Below are positions 9,801 through 19,835 of a DNA stretch of 22,683 nt, one piece after another (within the stretch, counting starts at the first letter, position 1; each line of letters begins with the position of its first letter). The DNA is taken from NCBI GenBank assembly GCA_003427395.1, contig BFEA01000051.1, forward strand, positions 4,198,384-4,221,066. Reading direction: 5' to 3'. The notes under the pieces were generated by a model, which had not been told where the DNA came from, searched no databases, and worked only from the letters and a program-made list of their open reading frames with translations. Source of the stretch: Chara braunii. Taxonomy: Eukaryota > Streptophyta > Charophyceae > Charales > Characeae. Made by a program: the position numbers and the translations under genes.

Positions 9801-10308
9801 AAGGGGGGGTAACGTTGTCTTGAATTTTTTCCTCCTCCTTTTCCTCCTCAGTAAGTATTTCTTCATCATTTACATTCCCCCTTTCAGTCATCAAGAGATC
9901 ATTAACACTGGATGACAATGGTTGCTCCTGGGGTGTGACCGAAGTGAGGGTTATATTGACAAAATCTGTTGATCCAAGAGGAGCAGGCAACTGCTGCTGA
10001 CGAGCGATAGCAGAGACGAAGGAGGATTGCATGAGCTTCCCTGAACCCAACTGGAGACCAGGCTGTTGTATCAAGGTTTGCAATAAAATTGACACCTCTG
10101 AGTTCCTTTATGGACTCTTTTCCGTGACAGGATTTGCAAAATTTGTTCGTAGCCTGATGTATGGCTTAGGTCCAATGTGCCTCATCAACGCATGCCTCAT
10201 CGCACCTTGATAAAACAACAAGGATTCCGGTCTCTTTACACGACTATAATTCATTTTCATAATGAAAAGATTATCAGAGATAGAAAAAAGGATACTCAAA
10301 CGAAACAA
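6869..10308 (-). pseudogene. LINE copy 1 ORF1 (gag-like, CCHC zinc knuckle), broken
   Basis: ORF1 of L1-type elements encodes an RNA-binding protein that coats the element RNA. Here the frame runs from about 10308, or a Met codon near 10260, with a TAA at about 10105. It continues as a Ser/Gln/Glu-rich segment to 9589. Positions 9430-8810 are one frame cut by a single TGA (about 9170) between DYY and MEFRYIPIEI, where Trp is likely. This block looks like a plant DUF4283-type domain followed by a zinc knuckle, CFKC...GHLHSEFAC, near 8890-8945. A frameshift follows between 8690 and 8810, then a low-complexity Pro/Ser/Gly region (8681-8214) and shorter fragments to 6869. The family assignment rests on this knuckle and the position ahead of ORF2. 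The C-terminal extent is uncertain. Confidence 0.7.
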
Positions 10309-10369
10309 AAAGACCCTAAGAATAAATTAACGAAAATACTATTATTTAAAAAATTGAAATGATTGAGAC

Positions 10370-10880
10370 AAAGATTTGGAAATTCTTCTCTCTTATGTAT
10401 CCCTTCCTTTCTTTATTATTATTGCTGTTCTTATTCCTTACATTTCTTTGTATCCTTCTTTATTTGTTTACTTAGTTAACTATTATTACCTTCATTAACT
10501 CTTATTAACTTTTAGTTTTATCTTGAACACTTAATCTTGAGTGAAGTTGGTTTGGGATCCCAAGGGACAAGTGAGATAGGGGTGATAGGGAGGCCCGGGG
10601 GTAATTAGGAAGGAACACACTTGGAATGAGTTGGGTTGCGAGAACTCATCGTATCCTGTGACATGGCATGTACTGCCGCCTTCACTGTTTGCTCAAGCTC
10701 TCCCCCTTTAAAATCTTACGTGAATCCCACCAGGCTGGAGCAATGCTCGTAAAAGACCAAGCTGGATTAACCCCTTCCCCAACTCCTCATCATGGCGCAC
10801 GGTGCCCAGTCTTCAAGCTGTTGGCACATGCGCCGCAGGAAACGTAGCAAGAGGTCTTCAAAGCTGCCCTTGGTAGTTAG
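10370..10880. other. Non-coding stretch, AT-rich then mixed
   Basis: Positions 10380-10530 are very T-rich with many tta/att triplets. The rest is mixed composition. I see no open frame of note, no tRNA-like boxes and no repeat arms. It may include the 5' UTR or upstream flank of LINE copy 1, but no edge can be placed. Confidence 0.5.
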
Positions 10881-11045
10881 TGATCACTTATTATGACATC
10901 AATGATGCCGTATACAACATGCTCTAGGAACGCCCACGTACCATTCTCAACTTCGATCCTCCAATGTTGCCCATGGTACTGATCACTTATTATGTCCTCA
11001 ATGAAGCCATATACACCCACGTACCATTCTCAACTTCAATCCTCC
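10881..11045. repeat. Imperfect tandem duplication of about 84-99 bp
   Basis: tgatcacttattatg starts at 10881 and again at 10980. The shared end, cccacgtaccattctcaact, occurs at 10933 and about 11017. The spacing drops from 99 to 84 bp, so the second unit lacks about 15 bp. The motif caacttcgatcct recalls caacgtcgatcct of the field at 11861-13190, so this may be an outlying part of it. Confidence 0.75.
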
Positions 11046-11860
11046 CTAATACCACATGTTCCCAGGATATCACTGGCGAAAGACTCAATAATACCCTAGT
11101 TAGAGATTGCTTGCTGAGACGCTATCGTTCCTGCCTCATACCCTGTTGAAGCATGTACTAACTACGTTTAGGCTTCAGACCACGTGTCTCGCAAAATATG
11201 TGTGCTGATTACCAAGGAAGAAAGGAGGGCAACTAACCGAAGGATAAAGTCTATCGACATAGCGAACGGCGCGATTGAAGCTCAAGAGTGGCGAATATGC
11301 ATGAAGCTCTACATTCTGATCACACAATTATTCCCAGTTTACCCTATACTACTTTTTTTTTTAAAAGAGGGAGGAACGACGAGAGCATCGTCCAGGAGTA
11401 AGTACAAAGATCAAATAGTATTCTAGACAACAAACTCCAGGTGTGACCCCATTATCCGCCCAACCGATATTCTCCTCCCAGATGCCACATACTACCTACA
11501 CTTGCCTTTAGGAGATTGCAATGCTGAAACGAGAGTGGGTCATACCAACCCTTAAGAAACGCTATAATCTAACCTGATCCATTCAGATGATAGCTACAGT
11601 TAAATCAACGTAGTATGAAGATTTCAAAGTTCACCGAAAGGACGATGTTGAAAATACCTAACCAATGAGTACTTTTGATGAGGCAACGTAAGGTGATAAT
11701 CACACAACATTCACCGCCCCTTCCAACAATTCACGACCAATAACCACTTGATTCCACGTCCAACTTACGCAACCGGCCAGCGCTCTCAGGGCGATAATTC
11801 ATAAAGGGCGTTTGCTATCACCCTCGTTTGTTACACCACCGCCGTAGACGTATTTAAAAC
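11046..11860. other. Non-coding stretch, nothing recognised
   Basis: Open frames here are short (at most 80 codons) and lack recognisable motifs. Base composition is even. Occasional short words are shared with the repeat field that follows, which suggests older, more decayed repeat material. Confidence 0.45.
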
Positions 11861-13190
11861 TGACGAAGATGGATTAGCTACTCCTCGTAACATTATGTCA
11901 CATTATGTTCCTCCATCATGATGCTCGGCACTTTGGGCTCATTGATCACAATATGAATAACTTCCAGGAACAAAAATCGAGATGAAACAACGTCGATCCT
12001 CCCTCAACCACCTGAAATGTCCCCGCAACCCACTCAAAACCGATCCTACCTTTAGATGCCTCAGAACACACCTTGGGAGAGTTGCAACACCGAGTCGGGG
12101 ACAAACCACCCCAACCTTACCAATGAGATGCCAGGATGATAGTCTCCCAAAATACGCCGACGATAACAACTATTAACCACCCAATGTCCTCTTGATATCA
12201 CCTTGGACTTACAATACCATCTAGCGCATCTGGGCACAGACTGGCAAGAGCAGCTTCACGGAGTACAAAACAGAAACAATCAACGACGATTCCCCCACAA
12301 CGCTTCTGGGCACAGACCGGCAAGAGCAGCTTCTCGGAGTACAAAACAGGAACAATCAACGACGATTCCCCCACAGCCGTCAGATACATCCTCGTATCCC
12401 CTTCAACCTCGAACCCACCCTCGGATGCCGCAAAAAACGCTTTAGGAGGGTTGCAATGCTGAGATGAAAAGGAGTCGCGCTATTCACCAAATATTTTACA
12501 CATGATTACTTGATTATACCCAGACGTATAATACCAGCCCACGCACTCAGCCGTTGTATGTTGCGCAGACATTGAAGTGCTCAAAATGACGAAGATGCAT
12601 TGATATCACATCAGACTTACCATACCAGCAAGCGCTTCTCAGCACAGACCGACAAGAGCAGCTTCACAGATTTCAAATCAGGAACAATCGATGGCGACAT
12701 CCTCATATCCCACTCAACCTCGAACCCACCCTCGAATGTCACAGAAAACACTTTGGGAGGGGTGCAATGCTGAGATGAGAAGTAGCCGCTCTATTCAACA
12801 AATATTGTACACATGACCACTTGATTATACCCCAAACTTACGACATCCTCCCTCGCACTCAGCCGCACTATGCTACGCTGACGCTGAAGTGCTCAACATG
12901 ACGAAGATGTATTAGCTAGTTCCATAAGTACAACAAGGATCCATGAACATCGATCCTTCCCCAACCACCAGACACATACCCGTAACTCACTCAATGTCGA
13001 TCCTTTGTAGCGCAGGCGCTGAAGTACACAAAGTGACGAAGATACATTAGCTACTTCCAAGAATACAACCAAGCTCACTCAACGTCTCTCCTTCCCCCAC
13101 CGCCAGACACGTCCCCGTAACCTACTCAACGTCGATCCTATCCTCAGATGCCACAAAACAGACCTTGGAAAGGTCGCAATGCCGAATCGA
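11861..13190. repeat. Degenerate satellite-like repeat field
   Basis: The phrase tgacgaagatNNattNgcta or a close variant occurs at 11861, 12587, 12899 and 13033. The phrases caacgtcgatcctNcc, gatgcc(g)caNaa, ttgggaggNttgcaatgc and ttgatatcaccttNgactta recur in similar order. One larger period is 408 bp (ttgatatcac at 12191 and 12599); another interval is 312 bp. The order is rearranged and partly deleted. It could be a decayed satellite or an internally repetitive non-autonomous retroelement. The spacings are irregular and there is no open frame. Confidence 0.65.
12225..12375. repeat. 76-bp tandem duplication inside the repeat field
   Basis: tgggcacaga begins at 12231 and again at 12307, and the units stay nearly identical to acgattcccccaca. 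A third, more diverged copy lies near 12627-12690. The closeness of the first two suggests a recent local duplication within an older array. Confidence 0.85.
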
Positions 13191-13690
13191 TAACGGACCG
13201 CACCAGCCGATAGGAGAAGCGATAGTGAGTCGTGGTCGAACCCCTTGATGTAACTCTGATAATGACAATTATGCGCACTCTGATGTCGAAGTGTCACTCT
13301 TCAGAAACCAGCATTATCGTGGCACAGATGCAACTAGGATGATTGGACAGCGCTACAAGTCACACACTTTGCCTATCCAGGGGCAATCTTTGCCTAACAC
13401 CAACGGCGTTGACCGAGGTCAACCCGAGGCCATGACCCGTGCTTACGATCACGGTGGCTATTGTGTCTACATTTGCGAAATCCAGGGAGCATACTGAAGG
13501 GGCGTACGCCCCGCTTACACTCCTTAGACAAGACGGGAAACGCGTCAACCTGTGATGCGGACCGTCAAGTGCCTCTGTTGGACGCGCGTGCGCAAAGCGC
13601 CATTAGGGCAGATTCAGGTCAAGTCCTATGCAAATTCATGGATCGCCGGAGAGAAATCGTGAAAAGTCCTCAAAAGAAGAACAACAAGTC
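13191..13690. other. Non-coding stretch with a 14-bp perfect palindrome
   Basis: No gene is recognised. Positions 13499-13512 are a perfect palindrome, ggggcgtacgcccc. The area is richer in CpG than its surroundings. Open frames of 60-77 codons on both strands show no motif. Confidence 0.45.
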
Positions 13691-14176
13691 TTAAAAGTGG
13701 GAGGGTCTCGTCGACCATTGATTCCATGCATACCACCAACCAAAAAGAAGGTACCCCGGTAGCCCGTTAGAGATTGAAACAGAACGGATAACAAAACTCA
13801 GGGCTTCGGAAGCTTGTTCAGGTACAGAAGCTGGTACGTCACAACCCCTTTGTATCACACAAACAGGTATAAGGTCTTTAAGATCAGTAACAACAGGAAC
13901 TACAGACACTTTAACAAGAGTTGATCCCAACCCTATATAACTATCCTTGATATCCCACTGAGAAAATTCAACCAGTGGATCTGCATATACATGATCCAGA
14001 CCCCACAGACGGCGGGGACGGTCGCTGTGGGACTCACGAAACCACATCCTAGATTGGACTTTTTTCGGAACAATACATTCTGTCCAACTAGGGGGCACAA
14101 CTTCCAATACACGATGCAGGTCGCTATCAACATTTCTCAACCCCCCCGAAGGGCTGAAGGGGGGACCACAACTCAT
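13691..14176 (-). CDS. Unrecognised 161-codon open frame, doubtful
   Basis: This is the longest open frame outside the LINEs except one at 21882 that I reject. It starts MSCGPPFSPSGG and contains RRLWGLDHVYADPLVEFSQW. I recognise no domain, signal peptide or membrane segment. It lies just beyond the 3' tail side of the U6 chimera, and no promoter, intron signal or partner gene is apparent. It may be a remnant of a mobile-element protein, an exon of an unknown gene or chance. A protein search would be needed to keep it. Confidence 0.2.
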   Translation of the reverse strand: MSCGPPFSPSGGLRNVDSDLHRVLEVVPPSWTECIVPKKVQSRMWFRESHSDRPRRLWGLDHVYADPLVEFSQWDIKDSYIGLGSTLVKVSVVPVVTDLKDLIPVCVIQRGCDVPASVPEQASEALSFVIRSVSISNGLPGYLLFGWWYAWNQWSTRPSHF

Positions 14177-14322
14177 GCTTCATCAAACATCCACTCTCAA
14201 CGAGCAAATTACACCACACTTATCAATTTCTGTGTCATTCTTTGACAGGGGCCCTCCTAATCCTCTGTGTAGTTCCCATTTTACTATGATTTTAGCAGAT
14301 CTCCCGAAGGACACCACACTTC

Positions 14323-14819
14323 TTTTTTCCTTTTTTACCTTGTTTTTTTTTTTTTTTTTTCGGGGTCTGGCGTGTAAAACTAGTGTTATAACCAGAAATC
14401 TGGAGCATCTCTAGATCTACGGGTGTCCTTGTCCAGGGGTAATGCTAATCTTCTTTGGGCATGCTTGGCGCCTGCCACCTAGAGATAAGACCACTTGATC
14501 CCCCTATTAGCATTGAGCAAAGTCTGCTGCTGATGTTCGTAGGGGATGAGACCTGAGGGGAGGCACAGTGATTGGTCATGTTGGCATATGGTCCCTGATG
14601 CCACCGGTTGTCCCCTGGCCGGTATCGCCCACCTACAGGCTGCAGGACGGGAGCAGTCCCCGCATGTTCTTTCGTAAATACGGTTCTGGCTGCTATGGGG
14701 TTCCCCTATGACTATAATTAGGAGTAATGGTAGGTAGGTAGCGTGAGGTGAAACTGAGATAAGAAAAAAAGTAAAAAACTTATCTGCATCGTTCCGTTTC
14801 AATGGATGTCCCGAAGCAC
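14323..14819 (-). pseudogene. U6 snRNA retropseudogene, chimeric, with poly(A) and 15-bp target duplication
   Basis: U6 is the catalytic RNA of the spliceosome. On the minus strand, 14819-14779 reads as its 5' half: gtgcttcgggacatcc, then ggaacgatgcagataag (plant U6 has ggaacgatacagagaag). The 3' half is at about 14457-14395: agaagattagcat, cccctg, caagga, then atctagagatgctccagattt with four changes from the plant form. Together they give about 104 nt, the usual U6 length. A 321-bp insertion separates the halves. About 35 nt of non-U6 sequence and a poly(A) tract (T run near 14342-14360) follow. The 15-bp aggacaccacacttc flanks the whole at 14308-14322 and 14820-14834, the latter abutting the exact U6 5' end. 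This is a LINE-mediated retrocopy, not a working gene. Confidence 0.88.
14458..14778 (+). mobile_element. Retroposon inserted in the U6 ACAGAGA box, A-rich tail
   Basis: The 321-bp insert ends in an A-rich tail (14761-14778) on the plus strand. It is flanked by cttctttg (14450-14457) and cttatctg (14779-14786). Each differs by one base from cttctctg, the complement of the U6 sequence cagagaag, so both derive from one 8-bp target duplication. I recognise no clear A and B boxes, 5S or 7SL similarity, or coding sequence. It could be a SINE of unknown source or a 5'-truncated piece of a longer element. It is younger than the U6 retrocopy, since it splits it. Confidence 0.75.
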
Positions 14820-14913
14820 AGGACACCACACTTCCTGCTGTGCAAACACAAGCGTTGTTATTGTCCCTGTCAATTCGGCACAACACCATAGCGTTTAGGC
14901 TCTGGCCTTGCTG

Positions 14914-15007
14914 GTGCTATGTATATGCTATGTTTGTGCTATGTGTGTGCTATGTCGTGCTATGTCTGTGCTATGTTTGTCCTCTGTCTGTGTTGTGTAT
15001 GCGCTAT
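14914..15007. repeat. Degenerate short tandem repeat (tgtgctatgt)n
   Basis: About nine units of 8-11 bp built on tgtgctatgt or gctatg. The 67- and 93-codon open frames across it encode only Cys/Tyr/Val-rich repeats and are a by-product of the array. Confidence 0.85.
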
Positions 15008-15081
15008 ATTCTGGCTGTTATGTTTATTTTTTTGGGAAACTAGGTAGCGTTCACGAAAAGAGTTCGAAATTACACTTTGGG

Positions 15082-15206
15082 CAAAAAACAGTTTCAAATT
15101 GCACTTTGGGCAATGTATACGAGCTAGCTTTCCGATCAAGTAGGGTTACACGGTGCTGTGTTATGTTCGGGGACATGCCCCAAGTGTAATTTCAAACTGT
15201 TTTTTG
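15082..15206. mobile_element. Small inverted-repeat (MITE-like) element or foldback
   Basis: The left arm at 15082-15110 (caaaaaacagtttcaaattg, cactttggg) pairs with 15179-15206 (cccaagtgtaatttcaaact, gttttttg). Arms of about 28 bp have three differences, and the loop is 68 bp. A second copy of aaattNcactttgggca precedes the left arm at 15067-15082, giving an extra direct repeat. No target duplication was found. Confidence 0.5.
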
Positions 15207-15344
15207 TGACTGTACTGAAGTTAAGCCCATGTATAACTAGAGAAATGACCCTATGCTTGCCGGTAATAAGGAACCAGACTGCTTCCCCGCAGAATAGAAG
15301 AAGCTGGTTTTGAGTGGGGAAAAAAAAAAAGAAGGGGTCGCTCC

Positions 15345-18300
15345 ATCACGGAGCAAATTAGAGGGGTGGGGGGTAAATCATGGCCAGATCTGATCTGCAT
15401 CCAGGAAACGCACCTCATGCCATCTCATGGACATCCCAACACACACTAGAGATCACAATCTGATTTGACCCTTTTAGAAATTGTGTTCCTATGCGCAAAG
15501 AAGCGGCTTAGGAGGGGTGGCCTTTTGGGTTCCTCCTCAATTTAGGGCTGAAATCGTGTATTGGGACGCGAATACAGAACAAGGGAGATGGATTGCAGCT
15601 CTAGTGATGTTCGAAATAGAGATAGTCTGTGTAATGAATATCTATGGGTCAAATGATGTGCAGGAAAATGTTACTTTTTTCCAAGCAATTCATAATCATA
15701 TACCTGATGGGATACCTCTAATTACGGCTGAGGATTTCAATGCAGCTCCTGATAGGGGGCTGGATAGATGAAAGATCCTCACTCCCTGTCCGGGGTATAC
15801 TGAGGAAGATGATAATATAATTAGTAGATTACGTAAGTCTGATGGTCTTTTTGATTCTTTTAAACGTCTTCATCCTCATGAACGGATTTTCACATGTATA
15901 CGTCATGGGGGTTCCGCAATCATATATAGGTCACGCATAGACTTGATCTTACTTTCAGAAGACCTAGAAATGACTTTTCAGGGAGCAACTATCTTCCCTC
16001 AGAATCCTTGGCCTGGAGCGGATCACAAAATGTGTGCGATACTATTGTCATTTCGTAAAAGGCCGGATCAAGAGAAAGGGTTTTATAAGTTGAATACGTC
16101 TCTTCTGTCTATTCCTCGATTCAGACAGTTTGTGCAAGATGTATGAAAATTCTGACAATCAACTAAGCCTCAACATGATTCTCCTATTGAATGGTTTAAT
16201 AATGGTTTAGCCTTTGTGGCTCGAAAATGTGAGGATTATTCAAAACTACTGGCAAAGGACAAGTATCAAAAAGAGATACAAATTCAAGAGCAGATTTTGC
16301 ATTATGAGCTTCACGATTCAGAGTCCAATCAACAACAACAAACCGATATTAGGAGCTTAAGGGATCAAATTCTTTCCTTTGCACAACATCGTTGGCAAGA
16401 GTATCTTATTAGAGGAAAACTAACTAAGTATCAAACTGAATGACAAATGGATACTACTTTCTTCATTATTGTCAAATCTCGGGCTAGGAGGACAGTTATA
16501 GAAGGGTTGATAGACCCCACCATTCCTACCCATATCGATAATCCCATTTCCTCAGCGGGTAATCTTAAAACAACCTATGATTTCTTCAAAGGTCTTTTCA
16601 CATCAGCCAAAAAATTTCAGGATATAATTGAAGATCGTAAGGAGATAGCTGACTTTCTGATTCCCCTAACAAAATTTTTTTCACAGGAACAAAATGACTC
16701 ACTAGAGAAACCAATTTCAAAAGAGGAAATCTGGACAGCCTTGCTTCAAATGAAAGAGGATAAAACCCCCGGTATTGATGAATTTCCTAAATAATTTAGA
16801 GAATTAATGTGGTCGATTTTTTCAGATGATCTAATGAAATTTTATAATTCAGTTCAAAACTCAGGATATATGGGAGAATTTGTTGGACAAGAAATTCTCA
16901 CTCTCCTCTATAAAAAAAGGGATAAGACTAATATTTGAAATTATAGACCAATCATATTGCTAACTGTTGTCTATAAGATGCTAGCGAAGGCTATAACAAA
17001 TATAATGATCCCGATTATGTCAGAAATTATTCATCCCTCGCAAACAGGGTTTATAGAGGGATGCCATATATATGACAATATATTACTTCTTAATGAGATG
17101 ATCAAATTCGCTCGTAAGTCCCATCAAAATGTTGCAGTCATCTTTATAGATTTTGAAAAGGCCTACGACCATGTGGACAGGAAATTTTTGGATGCGTGTT
17201 TGTCAAAAATGAACTTTGATCCAATTTTGTGTCAATGAACTAGTGTATTATCACCAGAGTTCAAGTTAATGGGTTACTTTCTCCAGAAATCAAATTACAA
17301 AGATCGGTGTGTAAGGGGGATCCTTTGACGCCTTTTCTTTTCCTTATAATTATGGAAGCCTTGGGGGCGAATCTTCAAAGTCATCACAATTTAAAAAACT
17401 ACAAATCATTGGGATTCCAGAGGAAGCCATTCCTGTCAGCTCTATGTTTGCAGATGATCTCACTCTTATAATGGAACATCAATAGCTAATATGATGGAGA
17501 TCAAAACCTTAATGGATAAATTTACTTTAGTATCAGATATGATGGTTGATTGGGGTAGCAAGACACAGGGTTGGTGGATACATTCCAATGGAATCAGACC
17601 ACCTGAACAACCAAGGGTATAGAAATCCCTATTCGGGTCTTGGGTGTTTCTCTTACTGCACTGCTCCAGGGAGATAACAAAACCTGCGCTAAAAAAATGT
17701 CCCAATGGAAAAATCAACATACTTCTTTATTTCGAAGGACCTTAATCATCAATAATGTAATACTAGCATCCATTTGGTACAAGTCTGCAATATGGTTACT
17801 CTCCAGGACAACAACAAAGGCATTGAAAAAGTTATTGATATCCTTTTTCTAGAGGGGAAATCACGAAACTCAAAGAGTAATTCCAAGGGTAGCATGACTT
17901 ACGCTTATCCAGCCTAAATCGAAAGGGGGATTAGGTATTTTAGATACATCCTTACAATGTCAGATATTGTCTCTTCAATAGATTAAATCACTGATATTTT
18001 CACCAGAGGTTCCCTGGCTACCAATGACCCTAGAGCAAATCCGGGGTTTGACGCCATCCACAATTGAAGGGATACATCCACTCACATGGGTAGAAAATTG
18101 TTATTGGTCTATTCCAAGAGAAAACCTACATACATATGAAGAAGGGATGGGGGGGGAAGCAAGCTGTCAGGATAACTTTTGGGATTCTCTTATCAAAACT
18201 TGGAGACAACTTCCACTCCCAGACATACCATTCCCATCAAGATATGAAGAAATGTTAAGACAACCTCTTTTTGGCAATAGATGGATAACAGACAGCAATG

Positions 18301-19835
18301 AGTGTGTTTACAATAGTTCTTCACCTCCATGGTCAACCTGGGTTAAAAGGGGAATCCTGAGGATGAAGGATATATGGGATCCATCGGTGAAAAATCTTCA
18401 CTCTCAAATATGCTCACCACCTACCTGAAATGTTGGACCAAATAATTTTTTCTATTCATCTGGTCTGGGTAAAAACGCTAAGAAAAGGATACTGCCTGCA
18501 GGATTCGGATTGGGTGGCGGGATATGATTCAGACAATGTATGGATAATAGGTCAGGTTGTTTGCCAATATCATGATGGAGCAATGATAAATATTTTCCAT
18601 TTACAACAGGATTTGTTTTTTGGCCAGGTATGATCCAGACAGAGTGGAGTGGGTGCCCAACAAAATGTTAAATAGGATTAGGGTCCTACTCCATACAATA
18701 CCTAGGCACACAACACTTGCTCGATGACGAGCCTACTACCCGAAAATCCCAATAGCAGAACTTCCTCTTGACCCTGAGGAATGAACATGGAAGGTTTCAA
18801 AGAGAGGTATGCCCGGAACGCTTCAATCTCTGACTGTCTAGGCAACCTATCGGATGTTGAGACCCAAAGTCGATGCTCCAGCGATTGTACACGACAGATG
18901 GGTAAAACATCTTAACATTCACATAGATCAGTTTAGATCAGTACGATGGTTTCAATCCACTAAGGAAAGACCAACTAAATTTGCCTCACTCCAATGACAT
19001 ATTATGCTCAGATCAATTTAGATCAGTACGATGGTTCCAATCCACTAAGGAAAGACCAACCAAATTTGCCTCAATCCAATGACAGATTATGCATAGATGT
19101 CTGACTACCAATGATTGGTTGATAGATCACTCAACACTGGAACAGAGGGGTTTGGCGTTACCATGGTGTCGATCTTGTCACATGACATTTCTCTCACTTA
19201 AATATAGAGAAACGATTGAACACATTTTTACTCAGTGTCCAAGGTCCATCCTTATGTGGCGACGTTGGGACTGTATTTGGCGAAGACTAACGGGCCTTGA
19301 GTGACCTTGGGATTGGAGAACCCTTTTACTAGGACAATGGAATCCGGGTGATCTATCCCTCTCCACCTTTCAGTCAAATCTATTTTGCCTTGGTAGGAAA
19401 ACTATCATATGGGTCATATGGCAAAGGAGGTGTGTATATATAATGGAGGAGGTAAGTATGGAAGGGAGAGAATGCTCTTAGAATATCAAACAATTTGTGC
19501 AAACAAAAATTCGGGCTCAATGGGCTAATCTTAAGGTTAATTTAAAATCTTCAACTCAAAAGAAAGACATAAAAAAATCTATTATCAAATTCACAATGGA
19601 CTGGCTAGGGGGTTCTCAGGAGCAAGGAATTGGACATGTGGTATGACCTGATGAGAATGAGTATGGGATGCCTCTCAAGAAGAGTTACTTGCTACATTTT
19701 TAAGACTGGCTTGATATTTAGCCAGGGGAATTCCTCAAAGATGCTGCATGTTTTTTTGAACTGTTCCCTCCCTCAGAGTTAACTTTAGTAGAAAATCAAT
19801 CGTTTGGTGGGAGGGGGTCAGATAATGAAAAATGA
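15345..19835 (+). pseudogene. LINE copy 2 ORF2 (endonuclease / reverse transcriptase / CCHC finger), broken
   Basis: Endonuclease: PDLICIQETHLM (about 15384-15419), a frameshift before 15481, then GLGGVAFWVPP, DFNAAPDRGLDR, SRIDLILLS and GADHKM. The Asp-His pair is kept, but the usual Gly before DFN is Glu. From 15481 to 17238 one frame is kept through stops at 15769-15771 and 16144-16146 (both TGA), 16441, 16792 and about 16936. RT: KEEIWTALLQMKEDKTPGID, HPSQTGFIEG, IFIDFEKAYDHVD; then frameshifts, with the FADD box at about 17448-17459. C-terminus: a finger of the form CRSC..EHIFTQC at 19168-19240, typical of plant LINEs, then KTIIWVIWQRRC. The last frame ends at TGA 19833-19835. An 85-bp duplication (18925-19094) adds a further frameshift. 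It cannot make an active protein. Confidence 0.9.
18925..19094 (+). repeat. 85-bp tandem duplication within LINE copy 2 ORF2
   Basis: agatcaNtttagatcagtac starts at 18925 and 19010. The two units differ at only a handful of bases. The coding counterpart in copy 1 is present once. 85 is not a multiple of three, so the duplication shifts the frame just before the zinc finger. It arose after, or at, loss of function. Confidence 0.9.

Larger units (their letters stand above)
2056..10308 (-). mobile_element. Degenerate L1-type LINE retrotransposon, copy 1
   Basis: A long non-LTR retrotransposon copy, read on the minus strand. ORF1 (10308 to about 6869) has a CCHC zinc knuckle. ORF2 (6775 to 2056) has APE endonuclease, reverse transcriptase and C-terminal zinc-finger regions. 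Both are broken by stops and frameshifts. The element lacks the last part of ORF2 and its 3' UTR: homology to copy 2 (15345-20034) stops inside the C-terminal finger at 2056. It is interrupted by a younger LINE fragment (2568-3277). Its 5' edge is uncertain and no target-site duplication was found for the whole copy. Finger type and domain order suggest a plant-type L1 clade element. Confidence 0.9.

Noticed and set aside
14450-14786. mRNA-type intron in a U6 gene
   Set aside because: The insert has an A-rich tail and 8-bp duplicated flanks but no convincing GT-AG borders that restore U6 exactly. The U6 copy itself is a poly(A) retrocopy.
14840-15189. Two overlapping open frames of 67 and 93 codons, Cys/Tyr/Val-rich
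   Set aside because: They are produced by the short tandem repeat at 14914-15007 and resemble membrane protein only through repeat composition.
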